A stretch of 64,000 nt of DNA from Butyrivibrio sp. AC2005 (GCF_000424145.1 NZ_AUJI01000032.1:1-64000); one strand, 5' to 3'; positions 1 through 9,046 are shown, counted from the first letter of the stretch. Notes: generated by a model from the letters alone, not told the origin. A program made the numbers and translations.

Positions 1-14
1 TGTTGTCCGGCACA

Positions 15-144
15 TTAAATGAGTCCTCAATCTTCACTTTAAATGAGGCTGCATAGGGTGTCAGACAAAGGGTACAGTTAGATTGTTTGACACCTGATTT
101 TCAGATTATATAAATGAAATCATCCCTCACGCACTTTAAATGAG
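15..144. repeat. Repeated TTAAATGAG motifs at transposon left end
   Basis: TTAAATGAG occurs at 15-23, 39-47 and 136-144 in the same orientation. Spaced short repeats near an element end are what transposase binding sites look like in Mu/Tn7-type elements. The right end has only looser AT-rich relatives (around 2915-2970). A 12-bp stem (57-68 with 83-94) lies between the second and third copies. Confidence 0.5.
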
Positions 145-153
145 TGAGGGATG
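121..153 (-). terminator. Hairpin after the transposon ATPase gene
   Basis: A perfect 10-bp inverted repeat (121-130 with 144-153) has the third TTAAATGAG motif in its loop. It lies just past the ATPase stop codon. The T-run on the minus strand is weak, so it may be a terminator, a transposase site, or both. Confidence 0.4.
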
Positions 154-158
154 TAATC

Positions 159-962
159 CTAACCAAGTTCGCAGTCATTGACTGCCTGCATGACGATGTC
201 GGTTGTAATGAGATCAGCTTTGGCGCTGTCACCTATAAGGAGGCTGGCGTTACAGTACTTGTTTATGAGACGCGGAGTTCCATCAGCTGCGTTGAGTATT
301 GCTTCTATTGCTGCACCATCAAAGATGGTCTGATTACAGCCAGCACCTTTGAGCTTTTCAGAGATATAGCTGCGGCCTTCTTCCTTTGTCACACCATCAA
401 GGTTGTAGTTCATGACGATTCTCTGCCTGAGGGGTTCATGAATACCAAGCCCGAGTGTGGAATTAAGGTTCGGAAGTCCGGCAAGCAGAATGACTGCTCT
501 GTCCCTGGAATCCATCTCAAAGTTAAAAAGAATCTTGAGATCGTTAAGGATGGTATTGTTGATATAGTTCGCTTCATCAATGATGATCACAGGCGTTTTC
601 CTCTTTTCAACGGACAGGCGTGTGACTTCTTCCTGGATGATCTTGAAATTACTTGGTTTCTTGAATGCAGGCTGGGCGCCAAACTCTGAAACAAGATTTC
701 TGTAGAAATCATTCGGGGTCAGGGTGGAAAGACTTGAATATATAACTTTATACAGCGAGGGATTCAGCGATGATGACCAGTGCCTTATGACAGTTGTCTT
801 GCCTCTACCGGGACTTCCGGTGAGCAGGCCGAATCCTTTGGTCTTGGCCAGGTAGTCAAGGCGGAACAGGGCTTCCCTGTGTTCTGCGGTATCAACGATT
901 ATCTCCCTTGAGTTCTTGATAAATGGGTTAAACTCAAGCCCGTAGCGTGTAAAGTATTCCAT
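159..962 (-). CDS. AAA ATPase, transposition partner protein (TniB/MuB/ExeA-like)
   Basis: A 267-residue AAA+ ATPase with a Walker A motif (GSPGRGKTT, about residues 49-57) and a Walker B motif (IIIDEA, about 127-132). In Mu/Tn7/Tn552-type elements this partner binds target DNA and activates the DDE transposase. The start codon overlaps the transposase stop in a TGATG arrangement, which implies translational coupling. The family is common beside DUF6431/DDE genes in Lachnospiraceae transposons. The function as target selector is inferred from the pairing, and the ATPase fold is seen directly. Confidence 0.85.
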   Translation of the reverse strand: MEYFTRYGLEFNPFIKNSREIIVDTAEHREALFRLDYLAKTKGFGLLTGSPGRGKTTVIRHWSSSLNPSLYKVIYSSLSTLTPNDFYRNLVSEFGAQPAFKKPSNFKIIQEEVTRLSVEKRKTPVIIIDEANYINNTILNDLKILFNFEMDSRDRAVILLAGLPNLNSTLGLGIHEPLRQRIVMNYNLDGVTKEEGRSYISEKLKGAGCNQTIFDGAAIEAILNAADGTPRLINKYCNASLLIGDSAKADLITTDIVMQAVNDCELG

Positions 963-2206
963 CAGTCTTCTCCTCTGCAGATATGTACCTTGTCTCTCTT
1001 AACTTTGGAATTCTCCACTTTGTTTAGGAGACGGATTGGCGTAAGTGTTCCATCGGCTTCAACAATGTAAATTTCGTCAAGCCCTGGAGAATAGCGGAGC
1101 TTGATATGCTGCTTTGAAAAACGGCAGTCCACTTCGTATTCAACCTGGTCTATGGTGATGACATTATCAGCCGAGACTCTTCTCTCGATTTCGAGGAGGA
1201 AGGAGTGGTCTATCTCTTCATCGCTGAGGCGGTGGAAAAGATTTGGTTCTGAGAAGTATCTGTCCTGCGGTGATCTTCCGTTTAAGGAAGAATGTACGGT
1301 CTGATTGTACTTCTGCACATAGGCAAAGAGATTACCTCTGAGTTCATCGAGGGAATGGAAATCCCTGATGTCGAGGCCTGACATCCACTGATCTTTCATG
1401 GTGCGGAACCAGCGCTCGATCTTTGCTTTCTGTGTAGGCGTGTAAGGCTGGTCATAATGGATGACTGAGCCGATGCGGGCGGCAAGGAGTTCCATCTGCT
1501 TGTTCTTGTAGGAACTGCCATTGTCAAAGTTGAACATCTGTGGACGTCCATACTTTGCAACTGCTGATTTTATGACAGACATGAGGTTCACAAAGTTGTC
1601 ATTGAAGAAAACATCTATGCCAACAATGAACCTGCTTGCATCATCGATAAGGGCAATGATATAGACTTTATGCTTCTTACCATCATCGGTCTTGAGATAA
1701 GGGCCAACGCTTGAATCTCCGCACCATACCTCGTTGATGTGTGGGCGCTCGTAACGTCGCATGTCAGGGTTTGTGGTGGTCTTCATTTCAAGTGAGAGCT
1801 GATTGACGTAGCGGTTGACTGTTGATTCTGAAACAGTGCCTACTTTTATGCTTCCGTTATCCTGAAGCTGTCTGTGGATAGATGCTGCGGACATGCGGGG
1901 GTAGTTGGTTTTGAGATATCTGATCTGTTCCTGAAGATCTGCATCCAGCTTTCGGGGCAGACCCTGATCCACACGGCCTGTAGGGATGAGAGCATCAAAA
2001 CCGCCTTTCTTGTAGTTACGGTACCAGCGCTCAATGGTCTGTGGTGCAAAGTGCTTGACCGAGCCATCAGGAGCTAAAACTCCCTTGGCTGAGGCGTCAT
2101 TAAAGAAAGCCGTAAGGGATGAGTAGTCTTCCCAGAGACCTGAAATGATTGGAGAGATAACAGAGTATCTCATAAGAGCAATGTTTTGTTGTTTTTCCTG
2201 ATCCAT
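962..2206 (-). CDS. DDE transposase (rve integrase core, Mu/Tn552-like)
   Basis: A 414-residue transposase. Two N-terminal helix-turn-helix regions (about 20-135) precede an integrase catalytic core with D164, D228 and E264. Exactly 35 residues separate the last two, the classical D,D-35-E spacing. A consensus ribosome binding site (AAAGGAGG) precedes the ATG at 2206. The gene catalyses strand cleavage and joining at the element ends and is the first gene of a pair with the downstream ATPase. All catalytic residues are present and the frame is intact, so the element could still be active. Confidence 0.9.
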   Translation of the reverse strand: MDQEKQQNIALMRYSVISPIISGLWEDYSSLTAFFNDASAKGVLAPDGSVKHFAPQTIERWYRNYKKGGFDALIPTGRVDQGLPRKLDADLQEQIRYLKTNYPRMSAASIHRQLQDNGSIKVGTVSESTVNRYVNQLSLEMKTTTNPDMRRYERPHINEVWCGDSSVGPYLKTDDGKKHKVYIIALIDDASRFIVGIDVFFNDNFVNLMSVIKSAVAKYGRPQMFNFDNGSSYKNKQMELLAARIGSVIHYDQPYTPTQKAKIERWFRTMKDQWMSGLDIRDFHSLDELRGNLFAYVQKYNQTVHSSLNGRSPQDRYFSEPNLFHRLSDEEIDHSFLLEIERRVSADNVITIDQVEYEVDCRFSKQHIKLRYSPGLDEIYIVEADGTLTPIRLLNKVENSKVKRDKVHICRGED

Positions 2207-2268
2207 GGCGGATCCTCCTTTCGTTTTTTCTTAAGTATATGGAGGATCAGGAGAGAGTTCGTGCCAGG

Positions 2269-2787
2269 TTATGTGGTATTTAGGAAAAGGATATTTGGAG
2301 TACATTTAATCTGCATGAACTGACGCTTGAAGTATTGAAAACAGCTGCTTATAAGGCTTTCGCCATCAACAGAAATACGTTCGGAGATAAGCCGTTGTTT
2401 CCAGTGCTTCAGGTACATCCTGATGATGTATCTAAAGTTGCTCTCGTCAAAAGACAGAGCTGAGGAAAGAGTGATGTTTGAAGGCGTCTCTTTTTCATGA
2501 GCTGTGATTATCTGAAGGTGATCCTGGAATGATATCTGGGAATAAGGAACCATTGATGACAGAAGGAGAGCGTGAGTGCGTCCACACTGATCGCATTTCA
2601 CACGGCAGATCCTGAACATTACTTTTCCATCCTCGGTTTTAACATATCTGTTGTAATAACCATGGACGGATAGGCAGCCTGACTGACCACAAGGGCATTT
2701 GAGCTGATGGAACTGGAGATTGTTTAGGACAGAGTTGTAGAAACCTGGTGTAATCGGATTGTTTTCTTCGACGTAAAGGGTTATCAT
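2269..2787 (-). CDS. DUF6431-type zinc-binding transposon accessory protein
   Basis: A 172-residue protein with two cysteine pairs, CPCGQSGC (about 32-39) and CDQCGR (about 65-70), that look like a zinc site, followed by a helical segment. It resembles the DUF6431 proteins found upstream of DDE/AAA transposases in Clostridia. Its role is not established. A zinc-finger DNA-binding protein for end or target recognition is plausible from position alone. The upstream ribosome binding site is weak and it is spaced 62 bases from the transposase gene. Confidence 0.65.
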   Translation of the reverse strand: MITLYVEENNPITPGFYNSVLNNLQFHQLKCPCGQSGCLSVHGYYNRYVKTEDGKVMFRICRVKCDQCGRTHALLLSSMVPYSQISFQDHLQIITAHEKETPSNITLSSALSFDESNFRYIIRMYLKHWKQRLISERISVDGESLISSCFQYFKRQFMQIKCTPNILFLNTT

Positions 2788-3016
2788 TGTCTTGCATGTT
2801 TTCGTACACTTCTGTGTACGGAGTTGCTAAGGCAGGATACCAAACTTTGGTCGGGGAGGGATCCTGCCTTTTATTGTCAGTAACTTTCCCATGATAACAC
2901 AAAAGGCATGGCATTAAATAATCTGGTGTATTATGCACCTGAATAAATAAGTCCACACCTTTAAATAAAGTGATTCAAAAACAGAATTTAGAACGCAGGT
3001 AAAGTAACAAACAACA

Positions 3017-3828
3017 GTATACCGATCCAGACTTCTCAGGGAGCCGGAGGCGGCATAAGCATTATGAACGGATACCGGATGGACAGGACGCTTCTGACAT
3101 CCCGGGATATGCAGATGATCCTTGCGGGACTGCGAAGTTTGGACAGTGTAAGCGGGAGCAGATACTACGGACAGCTGATGGAGAAGATACAGGCAGGTTC
3201 TTCTGAATTTGTAAACGGCAGGGATTCTATCCTGATCGATCTGTCGTCATGGTATAGGGATACGCTGCCCCCGAAGATTGGCCTCATCCAGGACGCCATT
3301 GAACTGCGCAGGAGGATCCGATTCGATTACTATTCGCCGGGAGGCGATACGAGAAGGGAGATAGAACCGTATTATCTGATCTTCAAATGGTCCAGCTGGT
3401 ATGTGTATGGCTTCTGTCTGCTCCGGAAAGACTTCCGGCTGTTTAAGCTGAACAGGATGGTCAGTATCGTACATGGCGAGGTGTTTGAAAGAAGATCCGA
3501 GATCCCTTTGCCGGAGCTTTCGAACGAAAAGGTCTTTCCTGTAAGAGGAAAAGTTAGGGCAGTTTTTGATCCGTCCATGAAGTGGCAGCTCGTTGAAGAG
3601 TACGGCGTGGGTTCCTTTGAAGAACAGTCCGATGGATCACTCCTTTTTGAACATGAATATGCGGACGATGAAGGCCTGATATCATGGATGCTTTCCTGCA
3701 GGGATAAGGTGACTGTAATCGAACCGGAGTCTATCAGGGAAAAGCTTTATGAAATCGCCTGTGATATGGCGAAAAAATATGAAAGGAAGGGAAAGAAACA
3801 TGGGAAACAAAGCACTGATGGTGATTGA
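3017..3828 (+). pseudogene. WYL-domain transcriptional regulator, N-terminal HTH removed by transposon
   Basis: This is the C-terminal part of a YafY/DeoR-like regulator with a WYL ligand-sensing domain (PYYLIFKWSSWYVYGF, then a WCX-like tail). The conserved reading starts exactly at the transposon end: codons from 3019 read IPIQTSQGAGGG..., the usual linker between HTH and WYL domains, well upstream of the first in-frame ATG at 3064. The HTH-coding half would lie left of base 1. A short protein from ATG 3064 (254 residues) could still be made but would lack the DNA-binding domain. It overlaps the next gene by 29 bases, so the regulator and hydrolase probably formed an operon. Confidence 0.8.
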
Positions 3829-4354
3829 CATTCAAAATGACATTACAAAGAACTACAGAAAGATCATTGATCGGATCAATCAGGCTATCGACTGGGCTAT
3901 GGCAGAGAATATGCAGATCATCTATATCAAGCATAATAATCTGTCGCCGGGAACCAGAACCTTTAAGCCGGACACAAAAGGGGCTGAGCTGGTTCCTGAA
4001 ATGAAGGTGTTATCCGATAATATCTTTGTAAAGACGAAAGCAAATGCGCTTACGAGCGAGGAATTTACAGAGTTCATTGAAAAGAATGGAATTAATGAGT
4101 TCTTTGTTGCCGGTGCGGATGCCACAGGCTGCGTAAAGTCCACATGCTTCAATATGACAAAGGCAGGATATAGCGTTCACGTGATATCCGATTGTGTTAC
4201 AAGCTATGATCTGAAAAAGATGGATGAAATGTACGCATACTATGCGAAAAAGGGCTGTGAGGTCAAAGAACTTAAGGATTATATGGGGGGCGCTGATCGT
4301 CCGGTGGACGATCGTTTAGCGCGGACCGGAACGAAGTGTAGACAGGAGAGCTGA
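3800..4354 (+). CDS. Isochorismatase-like cysteine hydrolase
   Basis: A 184-residue protein of the isochorismatase/nicotinamidase superfamily. D10, a lysine at 78 or 80, and C111 in the AGADATGCV segment fit the catalytic Asp-Lys-Cys triad. The start at 3800 is chosen for its GGAAGG site and fit to family length; a longer reading from 3749 is less likely. The substrate is unknown. The last ~20 residues are unusual: they are encoded by a hairpin repeat element and do not belong to the family fold. Confidence 0.8.
   Translation: MGNKALMVIDIQNDITKNYRKIIDRINQAIDWAMAENMQIIYIKHNNLSPGTRTFKPDTKGAELVPEMKVLSDNIFVKTKANALTSEEFTEFIEKNGINEFFVAGADATGCVKSTCFNMTKAGYSVHVISDCVTSYDLKKMDEMYAYYAKKGCEVKELKDYMGGADRPVDDRLARTGTKCRQES
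4286..4338 (+). repeat. Hairpin repeat element, copy 1 (REP-like)
   Basis: Stems GCGCT (4290-4294) with AGCGC (4318-4322) and GATCGTCC (4295-4302) with GGACGATC (4306-4313) form a hairpin with a 3-base loop and a 4-base bulge. A conserved tail GCGGACCGGAACGAAG follows. It overlaps the 3' end of the isochorismatase-like gene and ends just before the next ribosome binding site. A second copy lies at 24609-24655. Confidence 0.75.
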
Positions 4355-4355
4355 G

Positions 4356-5099
4356 ATGGAGTATATCAGGGTTACAAAAGAGAATCTGGAAGAGGAGCAT
4401 ATCTGCTGTGCCATATCCAACAATAAAGATGTACAGGTATCTTCAAAGAAGGCGTGGCTTGCGGACAGATTTGATGAGGGGCTTGTATTCTTAAAAAGTG
4501 TGGAGCGCGGGAAATGCTTCATAGAATATATTCCGGCAGAGCATGCATGGAATCCAATCGAAGCACCTGGGTATATGTATATAGACTGCCTATGGGTTTC
4601 CGGTTCTTTCAAAGGTCATGGATATTCAAGCGACCTGCTTTCCGAATGCATCAAAGACAGCAAGGAGAAGGGAAAGAAAGGACTTTGCATTCTTGCTGCA
4701 GCAAAGAAAAAGCCATTTCTGGCTGATCCGAAATTCCTGAAATATAAAGGCTTTGAAGTGTGTGATGAAGCGGATAACGGCATACAGTTATGGTATCTGC
4801 CCTTTGAGAAAGGGGCCGAGAAGCCGATGTTCAAAGAGTGTGCTAAGCATCCGCACATAGATGAGGAAGGATATGTTCTTTACTATACGAACCAGTGTCC
4901 GTTCAATGCGAAGTATGTACCTGTGCTGGAAGAGACAGCCAAGAACAATGGCATTCCATTCAGAGCTATGAAGATCGAGAGTAGGAATGATGCTCAGAAT
5001 GCACCGACGCCGATCACAACTTATTCGCTATTCTGTGATGGGAAGTATATTACGAATGAACAGATGAATGACAAAAAGTTCTTAAAACTGGCACAGTAG
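4356..5099 (+). CDS. GNAT N-acetyltransferase with YoaP C-terminal domain
   Basis: A 247-residue two-domain protein. Residues 1-150 form a GNAT fold (acetyl-CoA loop around GSFKGHGYSSDLL), and the rest resembles the YoaP domain, a thioredoxin-like module with a YYTNQCPFNAKYV segment. Such proteins are widespread in Firmicutes but their substrate is unknown. The start lies 1 base after the previous stop with GGAG upstream, suggesting co-transcription with the hydrolase. Confidence 0.8.
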   Translation: MEYIRVTKENLEEEHICCAISNNKDVQVSSKKAWLADRFDEGLVFLKSVERGKCFIEYIPAEHAWNPIEAPGYMYIDCLWVSGSFKGHGYSSDLLSECIKDSKEKGKKGLCILAAAKKKPFLADPKFLKYKGFEVCDEADNGIQLWYLPFEKGAEKPMFKECAKHPHIDEEGYVLYYTNQCPFNAKYVPVLEETAKNNGIPFRAMKIESRNDAQNAPTPITTYSLFCDGKYITNEQMNDKKFLKLAQ

Positions 5100-5141
5100 G
5101 GGATGGATTGTGGGGAATAAAACAGGCCAAAATCAGTGTAT

Positions 5142-5181
5142 AGCAGGTCATTATCCGTGAAATCGGAGGACCTGCTTATTT
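5142..5181 (+). terminator. Terminator after the YoaP-type gene
   Basis: AGCAGGTC (5142-5149) pairs with GACCTGCT (5169-5176), with a nested ATCCG/CGGAG stem, followed by TATTTTA. Confidence 0.6.
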
Positions 5182-5220
5182 TATGTGATAATTTCAGTAT
5201 GTGAATGACTGGACACTTGC

Positions 5221-5496
5221 TACTTTCATCCAAAGGAAGAAATTGATGAGGTTACCAAGAAACCGAAGGATATCTGGGAAGTCATTGGAATGAGCAAATC
5301 ACGGTTTTATGCAAGACACAGTGAAGCTGTTATGCTCCTTAGGATAGAACTGTGGCGCTATGCCAAGAGAAGAGAGATTGAGGACATGGAGAACGGAATC
5401 ATTCCATGGCATGACATTTATCCTGACAGACCAGGCGATGAGATACCGGATAAAAGAAAAAATCCCAGGGACGAACAATCTGGTGATGTTTCATGA
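5221..5496 (+). pseudogene. C-terminal remnant of an unidentified accessory gene
   Basis: Protein-like coding runs in frame from 5209, just after a stop codon, through FHPKEEIDEV and MSKSRFYARHSEAV to a stop at 5496. The first ATG (5290) falls in the middle of the conserved-looking part, so the 5' end is missing. The charged sequence with a helix-turn-helix-like stretch recalls small phage or plasmid sigma-like regulators, but I cannot assign a family. Confidence 0.45.
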
Positions 5497-5505
5497 ACTA
5501 TAATG

Positions 5506-5550
5506 AAAAGGGCGTGCATGGCAACATATGGCTATGCAGGCCCTTTTAAA
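5506..5550 (+). terminator. Strong terminator
   Basis: AAAAGGGC (5506-5513) pairs with GCCCTTTT (5540-5547), continued by TGCAT/ATGCA after one mismatch. Poly-T is part of the stem base, so it could work in both directions. Confidence 0.75.
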
Positions 5551-5845
5551 AAAGTCTATTTTGTAATCCGGGCTGTAGTATACAATTATTTATAATGCCC
5601 TGAAAACTATCATAGAGTAGAAAGTGTGATTCGGAGCAGTTTGGGCAATGTAGAATCTTTCTGTACACCGGTACTTTCGGTGTCAGGGGGTTTTTTTAAT
5701 GCTTTGTTATCTGAAAACCTGTGAGTAGTAGGAAAAATAAACTAGAGACTATTTCATAATATCCAATACTATCCGATACTATTGACAAGTAACGAAACCA
5801 TATTTATAATTTGTTATATAAAAACTTTGGAAGGTGACAGGAACT
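5551..5845. other. Intergenic stretch with a small hairpin
   Basis: No gene is visible. ACACCG (5665-5670) pairs with CGGTGT (5678-5683), followed by a T-run at 5691-5697, a weak terminator-like shape. The last ~90 bases are AT-rich and probably hold the promoter of the next gene. Confidence 0.4.
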
Positions 5846-6301
5846 GTGATAACTAAAAGAGTATTTATCAATTTTGCGGATACCAGGATCAAGGCCATTG
5901 ATTGTATCAGTGATATTAGGAAAGCTGCTGAAAATGCAGGGCTAAACCTTTTCTCAAGGTACGGGATACAGCTTCAATGTCCGATGCCTGATAATGGGAG
6001 GGTAGTGGTTGAAATTGGAATTCCGGAAGAAATGGCTAAAAATTTCAAGTATGGTCATAGACTGCGTGGAATTGCTACGTTCTTACTAAATAACTGTGGC
6101 GGTAAATATAACGAACATATCCTGGGAAATAGGCTTTTAATTTATACAGAAATAGATAATCCAATACAGCAGTCGGATGATCTTACAGGTGATGAAAAGG
6201 TAAAAGCAATTGCAAAATTTTCGAAGCTCCTTCTAAGATCTGATAGTGTTGCTTTGAGAAGGATTGAAAGAATTCTTGATATTTTGGATGAACAGGATTG
6301 A
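5846..6301 (+). CDS. Hypothetical protein
   Basis: A 151-residue soluble protein that I do not recognise. I chose the GTG at 5846 because GGAAGG lies about 11 bases upstream; GTG 5834 in the same frame overlaps that site. The C-terminal part (KVKAIAKFSKLLLRSDSVAL) is helical. It is followed 44 bases later by another small gene, probably in the same transcript. Confidence 0.55.
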   Translation: MITKRVFINFADTRIKAIDCISDIRKAAENAGLNLFSRYGIQLQCPMPDNGRVVVEIGIPEEMAKNFKYGHRLRGIATFLLNNCGGKYNEHILGNRLLIYTEIDNPIQQSDDLTGDEKVKAIAKFSKLLLRSDSVALRRIERILDILDEQD

Positions 6302-6345
6302 TTGTAGCATAGTAAAAAGAGTGGCTTAAAGGAGGAGAAGGGATT

Positions 6346-6564
6346 ATGGACATAACAAAACATCAGTTTCGTAGGATAATAAGAAGATATGTGGAGCATT
6401 ATAACGGAAAAGATAGTAGACATGCTATAGATGTAATTCATACTAAGCTATCGTGCAGTAAGCAGAAGGTTTGTGGCCACTTGTCTTGGGCCATAATAGG
6501 ACAAAAGAAGATTAAAACAAAGACAAACGTGGTGGGAAAGCAATCTGATTTGCTCAAAATATAA
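6346..6564 (+). CDS. Small basic hypothetical protein
   Basis: A 72-residue lysine-rich protein preceded by a very good ribosome binding site (AAAGGAGGAGAAGGG). No family is recognised. The segment RHAIDVIHTKLSCSKQKVCG could be a small winged helix. The strong Shine-Dalgarno supports translation. Confidence 0.5.
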   Translation: MDITKHQFRRIIRRYVEHYNGKDSRHAIDVIHTKLSCSKQKVCGHLSWAIIGQKKIKTKTNVVGKQSDLLKI

Positions 6565-6790
6565 AGTTTGTTATGCTGATAAATAAGTACCTGGATGATA
6601 TGAGGCTGCCTGCTGAATGATTGTCCTGCATTGGAAACCATCAACCGAGAGCTGAATGACAAAAAACTACTGATAGGTATAAAATGATGCAAAGGAAAAT
6701 CAAAACTGTTTATGGAATTATCATAAATAGTACAATTTCCTATGATACTGATTATGATATAATATGGTTACGGAAAGGAAGGAACGTCTA

Positions 6791-7750
6791 GTGGGTGAAA
6801 GAATTAATGCTGGTAGTACGCCTTTTGACGACGTGTTTAGGACACTTGTTGTTGATCATAGAAGAATGTTGCTGGCATTTATAAATGAGATGTTTCCAAG
6901 TTTGCCTGAGAAATATAACGGAGATGAAGTGGTTGTACCACTTAATGAGCAGTACCAGCAGAATCGTCAAGATGGAGAACAAGATAAACGAATAGTTGAC
7001 TCAGCGGTTATGGTTATAGACCATTCAGGCAACAGGAGAATTTTTCATGTTGAGAGTCAGAGTACTGAAGATGGCAATATGATAGTACGCATGTTTGAGT
7101 ATGACATGCAAATTGCTTTGAAGACTACCGGAGAGTATACGCCAGGAAAGTTAAGGGTTACTGTCCCACATTCAGGGATCCTTTTTCTTAGATGTACTGA
7201 AGGAACTCCAGATGAGATGACTGTCGAATTATTATTACCGAATGGAAGAGAAGTATCATATTCAATGCCTGTATTGAAGATGATCAGATATGATGACGAT
7301 ACTATTTTTGAAAAGAAATTATATTTTCTTGTTCCATTTTATCTTTTTAATCTTGAGCACTATTTTAAAAATCGTATAGAAATCGCAGACGAAGATAAGG
7401 CTTCATATGATAAAGAACTCATGTCTTTTAAGCAGAAGCTGATGAAGGCATTGGAGAACAGAAGCATTGATACTTATACTTACCGATCATTGATTGATTT
7501 ATTCAATAAAGTCGTAGCTGCGCTTACTGTTGGGAAAGATAGTGTTTGGGAAGAAACGGAGGCAATTATGGGCGGACAAGTATTGGATTATGAAGCAAAG
7601 AGTATTTTGAATGAGGGCGTTATTAAAGGTACAGTAGAGGAGGCTCAGTTTTATGGAGCTACTTTTGAAGCGACAGTAGATCGTATTTCAGCAAAGTTCA
7701 ATTTGAAAGAGGATGAGGCTGAGGAAGCTGTTAGCAAATACTGGAAATAA
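6791..7750 (+). CDS. Rpn family PD-(D/E)XK nuclease (recombination-promoting nuclease/putative transposase)
   Basis: A 319-residue member of the Rpn/PDDEXK transposase-like family. STPFDDVFRTLV near the N-terminus is the family opening. DSAVMVID...RIFHVESQS supplies the acidic D and E-x-Q nuclease motif. The C-terminus (GVIKGTVEEAQFYGATFE) is the usual low-complexity helix. GTG 6791 is preferred over ATG 6764 because AAGGAAGG ends a few bases before it. Such proteins nick or cut DNA and are abundant in rumen Lachnospiraceae. It ends at a strong terminator and seems to be a single-gene unit. Confidence 0.75.
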   Translation: MGERINAGSTPFDDVFRTLVVDHRRMLLAFINEMFPSLPEKYNGDEVVVPLNEQYQQNRQDGEQDKRIVDSAVMVIDHSGNRRIFHVESQSTEDGNMIVRMFEYDMQIALKTTGEYTPGKLRVTVPHSGILFLRCTEGTPDEMTVELLLPNGREVSYSMPVLKMIRYDDDTIFEKKLYFLVPFYLFNLEHYFKNRIEIADEDKASYDKELMSFKQKLMKALENRSIDTYTYRSLIDLFNKVVAALTVGKDSVWEETEAIMGGQVLDYEAKSILNEGVIKGTVEEAQFYGATFEATVDRISAKFNLKEDEAEEAVSKYWK

Positions 7751-7855
7751 ATATAATTGAATATGGCATCATGATATGGGCTATAGGCCTACGGACGCAT
7801 GATATATGATCAACAGGACGACCATGCGTTACATGATTGCTTAAAGAGGTAGATT

Positions 7856-7896
7856 TCCCTCTATTGATCAGAAATGGATCAGTAGGGGGATTTTTT
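7856..7896 (+). terminator. Terminator of the Rpn-like gene
   Basis: A 14-bp stem with G-T pairs (7856-7869 with 7877-7890) and a 7-base loop is followed by six T. Confidence 0.85.
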
Positions 7897-8300
7897 AATT
7901 GATTTGGAAGATCAAACTAAATTTTTGACTAAAATCCTATTTAATGTTAATATTAAATCAGCAAAGTAAATCGTTGCAAACCGCATGAGGATGTAAGGCA
8001 GATGTAAGCTGTCCGGTCCAGCGTTTTTGTTAGAAGGGCATTCCAGATATGGGATGTCTTTTGTTGTATATAGAATTTTACATAGGTCAGCAAAGACCGG
8101 AGACGTCCGGTACTTTCTGGTCTGTTTTTATGCCCAAATTCAGGTGCACACGGAGGACGGCATAACGAAACTATCAATCATATTTTAAGTCGAACGCTTT
8201 AAATAATACAGATCCAATATGCAATGTTAAAAGATAGTAAGTCCGATGCTTATTGATAATAGTAAGCACCGGACATTTTTAAGAAAAAAATAAAAAATTG
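7897..8300. other. Gene-free stretch with two terminator-like hairpins
   Basis: No credible gene is seen. ACCGGA...TCCGGT nested in AGACC...GGTCT lies near 8092-8128. GTCCG (8241-8245) pairs with CGGAC (8270-8274) through TGCTTA/TAAGCA, followed by five T (8276-8280). It may be remains of a lost gene. Confidence 0.45.
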
Positions 8301-8304
8301 AACA

Positions 8305-8358
8305 TATATTGACACGGTGTCAATATATATGTATAATTCATATTGACACGAAGTCAGA
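8305..8358 (+). promoter_or_regulatory. Consensus promoter with overlapping TetR-type operator
   Basis: TTGACA (8309-8314), 17 bases, TATAAT (8332-8337) is a perfect sigma-A promoter. Its -35 box sits inside the palindrome TATATTGACAC-G-GTGTCAATATA (8305-8327). A second partial copy ATTGACAC...GTCA follows at 8342-8355. The layout implies self-repression by the TetR protein encoded next. Confidence 0.85.
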
Positions 8359-8381
8359 ATAAAAAATCAGGAGACAGATAT

Positions 8382-8999
8382 ATGCCAAAAGGATCACCGG
8401 AAAGAACCGCAGCAAGAAAAGAAGAAATCATAAGTGCCTGCGAGAAGCTGTATCAGACCATGAGCTTTAAAGATATCACTCTTAAAGAGATCGGGAATGA
8501 AACATCCTTCTCAAGACCGACAATATATAACTACTACCAGACAAAAGAGGAAATATTTTTGGCCCTTTTTGAGAGGGAGTACATTCGCTGGAATGAAGAA
8601 TTACAATCTATTCTTCAGGAAAATGAGAAGCTTTCCAAGGAGCAGCTTGCAAACAAGCTTGCATCATCCATAGCAAACAGGCAGCAACTGCTAAAACTTC
8701 TCTCCATGAATAACTATGATATGGAGGAAAACAGCAGACCTGAACTTCTTACATCTTTTAAGGTAGCTTATGGCGAGTCTATGAAAAATGTATGCAGGAT
8801 AATCACAAAGTTCTGTCCGGAGAAATCTGTGCAGGAGATTCAGGATTTTATATATGTATTCTTCCCATTTATGTTTGGTATTTATCCTTATACCGCAGTA
8901 ACGGATAAACAAAGGGAAGCCATGAAACAGGCAAATGTGGACTATGTATATCAGTCCATTTTTGAGATAACAAATAACTGCCTGCTGAAGCTTTTATAA
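8382..8999 (+). CDS. TetR/AcrR family transcriptional regulator
   Basis: A 205-residue protein with an N-terminal TetR HTH (ITLKEIGNETSFSRPTIYNYYQ, about 27-47) and a helical C-terminal ligand-binding region. ATG 8382 follows CAGGAG. It opens a head-to-tail cluster of redox enzymes 47 bases downstream and sits behind a promoter overlapped by a palindrome, so it probably represses the whole operon. The inducer is unknown; an electrophile or quinone-like compound would fit the enzymes. Confidence 0.85.
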   Translation: MPKGSPERTAARKEEIISACEKLYQTMSFKDITLKEIGNETSFSRPTIYNYYQTKEEIFLALFEREYIRWNEELQSILQENEKLSKEQLANKLASSIANRQQLLKLLSMNNYDMEENSRPELLTSFKVAYGESMKNVCRIITKFCPEKSVQEIQDFIYVFFPFMFGIYPYTAVTDKQREAMKQANVDYVYQSIFEITNNCLLKLL

Positions 9000-9046
9000 A
9001 GCGAGGCAGACTAATAAAAACACTAATTTCAAGGAGGAAAACTAAA

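Larger units (their letters stand above)
1..3016 (-). mobile_element. Three-gene DDE/AAA transposon; right end inside a WYL regulator gene
   Basis: Three minus-strand genes, a DUF6431-type zinc protein, a D,D-35-E transposase and a MuB/TniB-like AAA ATPase, lie between TGTTGT at base 1 and its inverse ACAACA ending at 3016. The right boundary is supported independently: the WYL reading frame on the right becomes conserved-looking from 3017 onward, as if the element were inserted in that codon stretch. TGT...ACA termini, a DDE enzyme paired with an AAA partner, and several repeats near the left end resemble the Tn7/Tn5053/Mu superfamily. The left flank and target duplication are not visible, so the left boundary is inferred. 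Confidence 0.7.

Noticed and set aside
8092..8128. Nested hairpin read as a riboswitch
   Set aside because: No conserved aptamer core was recognisable and no gene starts close downstream; it is more likely a terminator remnant.
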